This document shows, piece after piece, positions 54,595 through 62,385 of a stretch of DNA of 64,000 nucleotides. This DNA comes from an uncultured Sulfurovum sp. (lineage in GTDB: Bacteria; Campylobacterota; Campylobacteria; Campylobacterales; Sulfurovaceae). The notes beneath the pieces are model-generated. The model worked only from the letters and a program-made list of their open reading frames with translations, had not been told where the DNA came from and ran no database searches. The stretch spans positions 181,137 through 245,136 of the forward strand of contig CACVAS010000107.1 in NCBI GenBank assembly GCA_902727855.1, read 5' to 3'. Position 1 is the stretch's first letter. Each line of letters begins with the position of its first letter. The position numbers and the translations under genes were made by a program.

Positions 54595-55533
54595 TTTTCC
54601 CATTTTTTGTTTAGAAATTTCTGAAACTTTTTTTGCCCCCATAGCTAAAATATCATGCACTTCATCTATATGAGTTAGATAGTATTCTCTTTTTTCTCTG
54701 GCTTCACTCAACTCTTCCCATATAAGTTCCTTGAGATACTTTTTAAAGTGTCCATACCCTTCTTTACCACTTGTGTAACGTGCTCGCAGTTCTTGCTTTT
54801 GTGAATTGTCTAAAAAGAGTGCTGCGAGATTGTAGATGTTATCACCTTCCCACTTTAGGGGTTCTCCAAGAGGTGTAGAAGATGAGATAATTTTATTACA
54901 TCGTTTTTGAAGTTTTTTTTCAGTTTCCATAAATAGGTCAATGGCATTGTCATAAGACTTTGACATCTTTTGTCCATCTATACCAGGAATTGTCGCTACT
55001 TCTTCTTGTACTAAATGTTCAGGAAGTGTAAATATCTCTCCATATTCATTGTTAAACTTTGTTGCAATGTCACGGGTCATCTCGACGTGTTGTATTTGGT
55101 CTTTTCCTACAGGGACAGTTTGTGTATCAAGCATGAGAATATCAGCTGCCATAAGTACAGGGTAGCTAAAAAGTGCATGGTTTGCAGAGATACCACGTGC
55201 AACTTTATCTTTATAAGAGTGTGCTCGTTCAAGCAGTCCCATAGGTGTAAACTTAGAGAGTATCCAGTAGAGTTCAAGTACTTCAGGTGAGTGACTTTGC
55301 ATCCAGAAAGTTGTTTTGTTTGGGTCTATTCCTACAGAGAGATAGTCAACAGCAGCATCAATAGAGTATTGTCTTAAAGTTGCAGCATCTTTAGAAGTCG
55401 TGAGTGAATGATAGTTTGCAATAAATGTAAAAAGCTCATGCTCTTCTTGAAGTTCTATCATGGGTTTCATAGCACCAAAATAGTTACCTATATGAAGTTT
55501 TCCTGAAGCTTGAATTCCTGTGAGTACACGCAT
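54568..55533 (-). CDS. trpS: Tryptophanyl-tRNA synthetase
   Basis: 321 residues, class I. HIGH-type motif ASGKLHIGNYFGAMKP and KMSKS motif DGQKMSKSYDNAI. Also FTPMGLLERAHSYKD and MAADILMLDTQTVPVGKDQ, typical of bacterial TrpS. It charges tRNA-Trp in the cytoplasm. Upstream 39 bases separate it from the der stop-side region; its 3' end lies in the hairpin shared with the convergent operon. Confidence 0.96.
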   Translation of the reverse strand: MRVLTGIQASGKLHIGNYFGAMKPMIELQEEHELFTFIANYHSLTTSKDAATLRQYSIDAAVDYLSVGIDPNKTTFWMQSHSPEVLELYWILSKFTPMGLLERAHSYKDKVARGISANHALFSYPVLMAADILMLDTQTVPVGKDQIQHVEMTRDIATKFNNEYGEIFTLPEHLVQEEVATIPGIDGQKMSKSYDNAIDLFMETEKKLQKRCNKIISSSTPLGEPLKWEGDNIYNLAALFLDNSQKQELRARYTSGKEGYGHFKKYLKELIWEELSEAREKREYYLTHIDEVHDILAMGAKKVSEISKQKMGKVKDAIGLL

Positions 55534-55572
55534 TATAATTCCTGAAATAATTTTTCTGAATTATAGCAGGTC

Positions 55573-56991
55573 TTAGATGTAATCCTGCTCTTCATCATGC
55601 CTTTGACCACGTTTTCTTGCAGCGATATCTAAGGGGACACCTTCAAAGTCGAATTTTTCTCTAAAGAAATTTGACAAGTAACGAATGTATGAAAAGTGTA
55701 AAAATTCTGGTCTATTGGTAATCAACGCTATTTTAGGAGGTTTTGTTTCATACTGTGTAGCAAACTTGATGTTGACTACTGCACCATTGTGTGAAGGGAC
55801 ATGGTGACGGCGTATAGCCATACGCAAGGTATCGTTTAGTTCTGAGGTAGGTATACGTGTTTTGTAACGTCCATAAATGTCTACTATTTGGTCAAGAATT
55901 TTATTGACCCTAAGCCCTGTTTTTGCAGAGATGGTCAGAAATGGTGCATAGTGTAAGAATTTTAGTTCATCACGTATGTCATCTACAACTTCTTCATAAC
56001 TTCTGTCTTCTTTTATATCCCATTTATTGAGTACTATAAGACAAGCAAGTCTATGCTCTTCTATGAGTCCGGCTACTCTTTCATCAAGTTCAGATATTTG
56101 TTGGGTAGAGTCAAGTATAAGTAGAACAAGGTTTGCTTTTTTTAACATCTCTGTAGTACGTGTAAGCGCATATTTTTCTATACCGACTATTTTAGAACGT
56201 TTACGTATACCAGCAGTATCGATAAATGTAATTTCATGGTCTCTATATTCAAGTTTCTCATCTATAGGGTCAATGGTCGTACCTGCGACATTGGAGACCA
56301 CAGAACGCTCTTCTCCTACAAGTGCATTGAGTAAAGAAGATTTACCCGTATTCACACGTCCTATGATAGCAACACGTATTTTGTTATCTATCTCTTCTTC
56401 TTGTTCTGTGTGGATTTGTTCGACTATTTGGGCAAAGGGGTCTACTTCTTCATCTTCTTCAAGTACAAGACCCTTTTCTTCAAGAGGCGCTGGAATATGT
56501 TCTTCCATCCATGAATAAAAGTCATTGAAGTAACGGTTGTGACTTACAGACATTGGAAATGTGGCATCTGCCCCAAACTCTAAAAACTCCCAGTAACGTT
56601 CTTCTTCTTTGTCATTGTCAATTTTATTTACTACTAGTGCTAGAGGTTTGTTCATCTCTTGGAGTTTGTAAAAAAGCTCTTTATCTTCTGCGTCAGGTAT
56701 TGTTTTGCCATTTACCATATAGATAATAATGTCTGCTTCCTCTGCTGCGCGTAAAGAAAACTCAGCTACCTTCGTAAAAAGTTCAGAGGAGTAGTCTATC
56801 CCTCCTGTGTCAAGGACTTCAAACTCACGGTTCTCAGAGATAGTTACAATACGTTTCTTCACATCACGTGTTGTACCTGACATATCTGAAGTAATGGCAT
56901 CACGTTGCCTAGCCAAACGGTTAAAGAGTGAAGACTTCCCTACATTGGGACGTCCTACAATAGCTACTTTTTTTAAGGGTTGTTCTTGCAT
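55573..56991 (-). CDS. der: Ribosome-assembly GTPase Der (EngA)
   Basis: 472 residues from the ATG at 56991; a start at 57042 would add 17 residues and overlap the MscS gene. Two tandem GTPase domains: G1 VAIVGRPNVGKSSLFNRL and VAIIGRVNTGKSSLLNAL, G3 DTGG and DTAG, G4 VNKID and LNKWD. An acidic linker (EEDEEVDPFAQIVEQ) separates them and a KH-like C-terminal domain follows, ending in Asp/Glu-rich residues. Der assists 50S ribosome maturation. Confidence 0.95.
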   Translation of the reverse strand: MQEQPLKKVAIVGRPNVGKSSLFNRLARQRDAITSDMSGTTRDVKKRIVTISENREFEVLDTGGIDYSSELFTKVAEFSLRAAEEADIIIYMVNGKTIPDAEDKELFYKLQEMNKPLALVVNKIDNDKEEERYWEFLEFGADATFPMSVSHNRYFNDFYSWMEEHIPAPLEEKGLVLEEDEEVDPFAQIVEQIHTEQEEEIDNKIRVAIIGRVNTGKSSLLNALVGEERSVVSNVAGTTIDPIDEKLEYRDHEITFIDTAGIRKRSKIVGIEKYALTRTTEMLKKANLVLLILDSTQQISELDERVAGLIEEHRLACLIVLNKWDIKEDRSYEEVVDDIRDELKFLHYAPFLTISAKTGLRVNKILDQIVDIYGRYKTRIPTSELNDTLRMAIRRHHVPSHNGAVVNIKFATQYETKPPKIALITNRPEFLHFSYIRYLSNFFREKFDFEGVPLDIAARKRGQRHDEEQDYI

Positions 56992-57031
56992 AGTTTTTCT
57001 TTCAATTGGAGAAGGTATATAATTATTGAAA

Positions 57032-58255
57032 TTATAGCACACTATTCATAGGGTTTGCGTTAGAAGTATCTGTTATGTTTTCCATGTAAATGCTTTGTGA
57101 GGGGAAGGCAAAAGAAGCGTTATTGTCTTCTACAATTTTCATGATTTTTAAATGTACATCTTCACGTATATTTAGGTAGTTTTCCCAATTTGAAGTGTTG
57201 GTAAAGGTATAGATAAATATGTTCAGTGCTGAGTCACCCAATGTATTGAAATTCACTAAAAGGGTCTCTTTTTGTGAAATATCTTCATGGTTATGTAACA
57301 TAAATTTTATTTCATTAATGATGCTATTGAGTTGTGTACTTGATGTATCATAGGTAAGTCCTATATTAAGTTTGATACGTCTTACCCCACGTCGAGAGAA
57401 GTTTTCTATGGGACTGTTTGCCACAATTTGATTGGGTACGGTAATGAGTGACTTTTCAAAAGAACGTATTTTAGTGGTACGCATACCAATGTTTTCAACA
57501 GTACCTTCTACCCCACCCACTTTAATCCACTCTCCAATACGTATGGATTTATCGGCAAGTAACGAGAATGAACCAAAAAGATTTGAAGCTGCATCTTTAG
57601 CCGCAAGGGCAAAGGCAAGACCACCAATACCAAGAGATGCAACAAGGGCTGTAACATTAATGCCCCAAACTTGTAACATTGCACCTAACCCAATACTGGC
57701 AATGATGATTTTTATAATGCTTAGTATAAAATTACCAATTTCTTTAAACAAGTCATCTGAAAATTTCTTTGAAAATGAGTATACTAACCCACGAAGTGCT
57801 TCTGCCACTGCAAGCATTGCCCAAAATATATCATAGACAATAAGCGTATTGAGTACATTTTTGATAAACCATGTCTCTTTAAATATGAGTAAGAAAAAAA
57901 GATGTAACCCAATAATAACAATGGCAAAACGAATAGGCGACTTTAAAGCGGAGATGACCCTGTCATCATAGTAGGTTTTGGTATATCTAGCAATTTTCTG
58001 AACGAATCCCATGATAACATAAGTAACAAATTTTCTTAATAGTAATACTAAAAAGAAGACTAAAAATGCCATAATTAAATTGGCTAAAGGAATGTTGAAA
58101 ATGGTGTAAGATAAAAATGGAAAGTTTTCGTACACAGGATGTAATAAGTGTTGTGCAGTGGTATGTAAATCCATGTCTAAACGATCGATAACATTTAAGG
58201 TAATTGTCTCTTCCTTTTCTATGGGTACCGTGGTATTACTACTGGTTGTTATCAT
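57032..58255 (-). CDS. MscS-family mechanosensitive channel
   Basis: 407 residues from the ATG at 58255 (an in-frame TTG at 58270 is the alternative). Three to five membrane helices, then the pore helix and beta domain: GIGGLAFALAAKDAASNLFG, SIRIGEWIKVGGVEGTVEN and RTTKIRSFEKSLITVPNQ. The C-terminal domain ends SIYMENITD. It releases solutes from the cytoplasm on hypo-osmotic shock. It lies 40 bases upstream of der. Confidence 0.92.
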   Translation of the reverse strand: MITTSSNTTVPIEKEETITLNVIDRLDMDLHTTAQHLLHPVYENFPFLSYTIFNIPLANLIMAFLVFFLVLLLRKFVTYVIMGFVQKIARYTKTYYDDRVISALKSPIRFAIVIIGLHLFFLLIFKETWFIKNVLNTLIVYDIFWAMLAVAEALRGLVYSFSKKFSDDLFKEIGNFILSIIKIIIASIGLGAMLQVWGINVTALVASLGIGGLAFALAAKDAASNLFGSFSLLADKSIRIGEWIKVGGVEGTVENIGMRTTKIRSFEKSLITVPNQIVANSPIENFSRRGVRRIKLNIGLTYDTSSTQLNSIINEIKFMLHNHEDISQKETLLVNFNTLGDSALNIFIYTFTNTSNWENYLNIREDVHLKIMKIVEDNNASFAFPSQSIYMENITDTSNANPMNSVL

Positions 58256-58319
58256 TATGTTACCTTGCAAACGTTTTATTCACAATATTATAGTAAAATT
58301 AGGTTATTGAAAGGATTTA

Positions 58320-59060
58320 ATGATGAGATATCACTATATAAAAATTATTTTATTTATATCTATGACTGTTTTACTTCCAGCGAAGGTAAGTGTTTTAAAT
58401 TATGAGGCGACTTTTGGCATCTTTGGAAAAGTAGGTACTATTGACAATACATTACGCCAAAATGATAATAGTTATACCATCGAGACCAGAGTATCACTGT
58501 TGGGAATTGCTAAAATGCTTTTAAAAGGGCAAGAGGAGCATTATGTCTCTAAAGGACATATGGAAAATGGTTTGATGGTAAGTGATTTTTATGAAATGAC
58601 AACCCTCAAAGGAAATAAAAAAAAAGTTAAAACTTACAGCTTTGACCATCAAAAAAAGTTAGTCACCAAACGTTATAGAAAATGGAAAGATGGAAAAGTT
58701 GTAAAAGATAAGACAGAAACATTAAAATTTTATGCAAAAGATGATTTATTGACACTCTATTTCAATCTTAACACTGCACTGTACAAAAAAAATAAAAAGT
58801 ATCTTTTTAAAGTAGTGGGTCTTGAAAAACAAAATGGAAAGGTCTATATTACGGTACCTTCAGATAAAAAGGTGAAGTGGTATAAGCAAAACTTAGGGGA
58901 AGGTGCTAAACTGTATGCCAAAGCACTCATACACCAAAGAAACTTTAAAAAGAAAAAAGGTGATATTTTACTTGCCATTGGACAAGATGGTTTCATACAA
59001 AAGTCTGTGATAAAAGATATTTTACTTTATGGTGATGCCGTACTCAATAGGGTTAAATAA
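58320..59060 (+). CDS. DUF3108-type periplasmic protein
   Basis: 246 residues. Signal peptide ILFISMTVLLPAK. Beta-rich body with FGIFGKVGTIDNTLRQND, TRVSLLGIAKMLLKGQEEHY and YSFDHQKKLVTKRYRKWKD, then LLTLYFNLNTALYKKNKKYL, the layout of DUF3108 proteins. Very Lys-rich. Function is unknown for the family. AAAGGA lies upstream of the tandem ATG codons at 58320 and 58323. Confidence 0.7.
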   Translation: MMRYHYIKIILFISMTVLLPAKVSVLNYEATFGIFGKVGTIDNTLRQNDNSYTIETRVSLLGIAKMLLKGQEEHYVSKGHMENGLMVSDFYEMTTLKGNKKKVKTYSFDHQKKLVTKRYRKWKDGKVVKDKTETLKFYAKDDLLTLYFNLNTALYKKNKKYLFKVVGLEKQNGKVYITVPSDKKVKWYKQNLGEGAKLYAKALIHQRNFKKKKGDILLAIGQDGFIQKSVIKDILLYGDAVLNRVK

Positions 59061-59065
59061 AAGAG

Positions 59066-59335
59066 TTAGCATACTACTGCATTTAAAACAAAATCTATGA
59101 CCTTCGCATCACTCATTTCACATGGCTTGAGTGTACCTGCTTTTATTGTTGGGTAGTAGTTCCCACTAACTACATCTATACTATCTAATCTATGTGCATA
59201 AATTTTAATAAGTTTCCCGTGAAGTAAAGTATTTTTTATCAGTAGATAACGCTTCTCTTTGTATGTGACATAATTTGCATCTTCAGGTAAGGCCAAAAGT
59301 TTTGAGTAAAAGTTAGTTTTATTCATAAGAGGCAT
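59066..59335 (-). CDS. Small hypothetical cytoplasmic protein
   Basis: 89 residues with no signal or membrane helix: NFYSKLLALPEDANYVTYKE, RYLLIKNTLLHGKLIKIYAH, NYYPTIKAGTLKPCEMSDAK, ending FVLNAVVC. The start may be at either of two nearby Met codons. It converges on the DUF3108 gene with a 5-base gap. Its compact codon use and closed spacing suggest a real gene; I do not recognise a family. Confidence 0.55.
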   Translation of the reverse strand: MPLMNKTNFYSKLLALPEDANYVTYKEKRYLLIKNTLLHGKLIKIYAHRLDSIDVVSGNYYPTIKAGTLKPCEMSDAKVIDFVLNAVVC

Positions 59336-59390
59336 TGTACCCGAATATGCTACACTTCCAAAAATAGAAACCTCTGATTAAAGGCAAACA

Positions 59391-60296
59391 TTGAAAAACA
59401 AAATATTAAATATAGACAAAGGTGTACTCTATATGCTTATGGCATCTTTTTCTTTCGCTTTTATGGGAGGTGCTGTGAAGATTTTAATGGAGGATCTACC
59501 AGCATTAGAAGTGACCTTCTTTCGTAATATTTTTGGCGTTATTATTATAGGTATTGCTATTATGAAGACACCGCTTGTTCAGAAAGGAGGTAAGCCATTA
59601 TTGCTCTTTTTTAGAGGTATGATGGGTTTTTTGGCCTTACTTGCTTATTTTTATATAATCAAATACATTCCTTTAGGTGAAGCGGTTACTTATAACAAAA
59701 CATCACCTATCTTTGTAGCAATTTTTGCCTATATTTTTTTAAATGAGAAACTCCCACGCATGGCTATAGGTGCAGTCGTTTTAGGTTTTATAGGTATTGT
59801 ACTTATTGCAAAACCAGAACTTGCCACTGGGTTTGATAGGTATGATATGCTAGGTATATTCTCAGGCATAGGTGCTGCACTGGCATATACCTCTATACGT
59901 GAACTTCGAACTTATTATGATACAAGAATGATTGTATTATCTTTTGTTGGTATAGGAAGTATTGGCCCTATCGTATTGATGGTCTTAGCTCCTTATGTAG
60001 AGAGTCCAGAACTTGATATGCTCTTTTCTGAATTTGTTATGCCTAGTGGTATCATGTGGGGATATATAGTGATGGTAGGAGTACTTGGAACATTTTCGCA
60101 GATACTCATGACAAAAGCCTATGAACATACAAAAGCAGGTATAGTTGGGGCTGTAAGTTACAGTAATATTGTTTTTGCTTTAATCATAGGTATATTCTTA
60201 GGAGATGCCATACCTGATATGTGGACAACATTTGGTATACTCATGGTTATTGGTTCGGGGTTATTGGTGGCTTTTAACAAAGAGAAACAAGTGTAG
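59391..60296 (+). CDS. EamA/DMT-superfamily transporter
   Basis: 301 residues with ten hydrophobic helices in two EamA repeats: GVLYMLMASFSFAFMGGAVK, FFRNIFGVIIIG and YNKTSPIFVAIFAYIFLNE in the first, GFIGIVLIAKPEL, and SYSNIVFALIIGIFLGD in the second. Family members export small metabolites such as amino acids. TTG start with AAGG just upstream. It is 27 bases before kdsA and may share its transcript. Confidence 0.88.
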   Translation: MKNKILNIDKGVLYMLMASFSFAFMGGAVKILMEDLPALEVTFFRNIFGVIIIGIAIMKTPLVQKGGKPLLLFFRGMMGFLALLAYFYIIKYIPLGEAVTYNKTSPIFVAIFAYIFLNEKLPRMAIGAVVLGFIGIVLIAKPELATGFDRYDMLGIFSGIGAALAYTSIRELRTYYDTRMIVLSFVGIGSIGPIVLMVLAPYVESPELDMLFSEFVMPSGIMWGYIVMVGVLGTFSQILMTKAYEHTKAGIVGAVSYSNIVFALIIGIFLGDAIPDMWTTFGILMVIGSGLLVAFNKEKQV

Positions 60297-60323
60297 ACAA
60301 TCAAGAAGTATAAAGGATAAAAA

Positions 60324-61124
60324 ATGATTTTAATAGCAGGTCCATGTGTATTGGAAAACCGTGATAATGTCATGCGAATAGCAGAGTCTTTAAGCAAGTA
60401 CCATGAAGACTGTACAAAAGAGTTTTATTTTAAAGCCAGTTTTGACAAAGCAAACCGTACAAGTTTAGACTCTTTTAGAGGTCCGGGGTTAGATGAAGGG
60501 CTCAAAATGCTTCAAGAGGTAAAAGAGCAGTTTGGGTATAGCATACTCACAGACGTACATGACTATACGCAACCAGCAGCAGCAGCTGAGGTAGCAGATG
60601 TACTTCAAATACCGGCATTTTTATGTAGACAGACAGATTTACTCGTAGCAGCTGCACAAACGTCTGCAGTGGTCAACATAAAAAAAGGGCAGTTTTTAGC
60701 ACCACAAGCGATGGAACACTCGGTGAAGAAAGTACTTAAGACCAGAGGCTTTGAAGGTGACGCCACATATGAAAATGCACAAAAATACAATGTATGGCTC
60801 ACAGAACGTGGGTCAAGTTTTGGTTATGGAAATTTAGTGGTAGACATGAGAGGATTAAAGCAAATGCGTGAGTTTGCCCCTGTTATTTTTGACGCAACGC
60901 ACTCTGTACAACAACCTGCAAGTGGTGGAGCGACAAGTGGTGGAGACTCAGCACTTGTACCATACCTTTCACGTGCCGCAGCTGCTGTGGGTGTAGACGG
61001 TTTCTTTTTTGAAACACACTTTGACCCTTCCATAGCCCTTAGCGATGGTCCAAATATGATAGAACTTAAAAAACTCGAGGCACTTATGAAACAGATAGAA
61101 GCGATACAGAGTATTGTAGATTAA
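60324..61124 (+). CDS. kdsA: 3-deoxy-8-phosphooctulonate (KDO-8-P) synthase
   Basis: 266 residues. Motifs: [82 protein letters not shown] and FFETHFDPS. It condenses arabinose-5-phosphate with PEP to make KDO-8-P for lipopolysaccharide inner core. This shows that the host makes a KDO-type LPS, consistent with the surface-glycan cluster. Confidence 0.96.
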   Translation: MILIAGPCVLENRDNVMRIAESLSKYHEDCTKEFYFKASFDKANRTSLDSFRGPGLDEGLKMLQEVKEQFGYSILTDVHDYTQPAAAAEVADVLQIPAFLCRQTDLLVAAAQTSAVVNIKKGQFLAPQAMEHSVKKVLKTRGFEGDATYENAQKYNVWLTERGSSFGYGNLVVDMRGLKQMREFAPVIFDATHSVQQPASGGATSGGDSALVPYLSRAAAAVGVDGFFFETHFDPSIALSDGPNMIELKKLEALMKQIEAIQSIVD

Positions 61125-61144
61125 ATTATCACTATATCTTTTTA

Positions 61145-61218
61145 GACAAAAAATAATTTGTTAAACATATTGACAAAAATATTTTTGTCTGATATACTGA
61201 CAAAAAATAATTTGTTAA
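61145..61218 (+). promoter_or_regulatory. Three evenly spaced dyad operators (ACAAA-N6-TTTGT)
   Basis: Site A at 61146-61161, site B at 61173-61188 and site C at 61200-61215 all read ACAAA, six bases, TTTGT. Centres are exactly 27 bases apart. A and C lie in an exact 20-base direct repeat (61145-61164 and 61199-61218). B is the core of a perfect 18-base palindrome, GACAAAAATATTTTTGTC (61172-61189). B sits inside the promoter spacer, C covers the start of transcription and reaches the ribosome site. This is the layout of a repressed or autoregulated promoter. Confidence 0.8.
61170..61198 (+). promoter_or_regulatory. Near-consensus sigma-70 promoter for the ATPase pair
   Basis: TTGACA (61170-61175), a 17-base spacer, then TATACT (61193-61198), ending 26 bases before the gene. 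It is the best promoter match I found in the window. The central operator dyad fills its spacer. Confidence 0.7.
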
Positions 61219-61224
61219 GGATAT

Positions 61225-62385
61225 ATGATGGCTATCATTGCAGGACAAGCGGTAAGAGGTAAAGATTATTGGGATAGACCTTTTATTTTAGAAGATATTA
61301 TTGAAGTTATAGAGCGTGGAGAACATATATTACTGGTAGCTCCTAGGCGTGTGGGTAAGACATCACTTATGTATAGAATTATGGATACAGTAGGTGATGA
61401 ATATGTAGTAATCTATGTAAATACACAAGCTGCACATAGTGAAAGTCAATTTTGGGAAAAACTTTTTGATGCATTGATGGATGAAGATTTCATTGCGACA
61501 TTGCAACAAAGAGCAAGAAATTTTTGGAACACACTTTCTAGTTTACGATTAAGTGAAGTGGGTTCTGATGGCATAAAATTTGGTGACAGTGAAGCCATTG
61601 ATTATGAAAAAGCTTTTGAAATGTTGTTAAAGTCTTATGATGGAGATAAAAAACTTGTCATCATGATGGATGAATTTTCTCAAACGATAGAAAACATAAT
61701 TCAGTATGAAAATGTAGAAAAGGCTGAAAAACTCCTAGAAGTACATCGTGAGTTAAGGCAAAACCATAAATTATCTCAAAAATCAGCTTTTGTATATGCT
61801 GGTTCTATAGGATTAGAGAGTGTTGTTGCTAATATGAAGTCATCAAAAGATATTAATGATTTAGTAAACATAGATGTGCCTCCACTTGAAAAAGGTGATG
61901 CTGAAAAATTTATTCTTCACTTATGTTTAAGTAATGGTATGAAGATAGAAGAATCAGATATAAAGTATATCTTGGAAAAAATAGAGTGGCTAATCCCTTT
62001 TTATATACAACTCATTATACAAGAATTAAAAAGATTTGATAGACGAGGTGTAAGCATAAGCAACCAAACAATAGATGATGCAATAGAAAAGGTTTTGTCT
62101 TATAAAAAAGTATTTGTTCATTGGTTGGAAAGATTAGAGATATTTAAAAAAGAGGAAAAAAACTTTGCAAAAGATGTTTTAAATACTATTTCTAAAGAGA
62201 AGTCTATAGTCTCTACAGATTTGTATAATATGGCAAATAAATATAAATTGAGCGACTACGATGCGCAACAAATAGTACATGCATTAAAGTATGACGGATA
62301 TATAAACAATAGTGACAATGAACATATATACCGTTTCAACTCTCCAATCTTACGCATATGGTGGTACAAAAATGTCGCAAACTAA
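61225..62385 (+). CDS. P-loop ATPase, archaeal-ATPase/STAND-like, with C-terminal winged-helix-like region
   Basis: 386 residues. The second of two tandem ATG codons (61228) is better spaced from AAGG. N-terminus AVRGKDYWDRPFIL, then Walker A LLVAPRRVGKTSLMYRI near residue 40 and Walker B KLVIMMDEFSQ near 150. A sensor-like stretch FVYAGSIGLESVV follows. The C-terminus (EKSIVSTDLYNMANKYKLSD, HALKYDGYINN, RFNSPILRIWWYKN) resembles the winged helix that ends many archaeal-type ATPases. The next ATPase gene starts inside it (14-base overlap). No effector domain is visible. Family members are poorly characterised; regulatory or defence roles are possible. Confidence 0.75.
   Translation: MMAIIAGQAVRGKDYWDRPFILEDIIEVIERGEHILLVAPRRVGKTSLMYRIMDTVGDEYVVIYVNTQAAHSESQFWEKLFDALMDEDFIATLQQRARNFWNTLSSLRLSEVGSDGIKFGDSEAIDYEKAFEMLLKSYDGDKKLVIMMDEFSQTIENIIQYENVEKAEKLLEVHRELRQNHKLSQKSAFVYAGSIGLESVVANMKSSKDINDLVNIDVPPLEKGDAEKFILHLCLSNGMKIEESDIKYILEKIEWLIPFYIQLIIQELKRFDRRGVSISNQTIDDAIEKVLSYKKVFVHWLERLEIFKKEEKNFAKDVLNTISKEKSIVSTDLYNMANKYKLSDYDAQQIVHALKYDGYINNSDNEHIYRFNSPILRIWWYKNVAN

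Noticed and set aside
56027..56518. 163-residue plus-strand open frame
   Set aside because: Exact antisense shadow of der, with Ser-rich low-complexity translation and no ribosome site.
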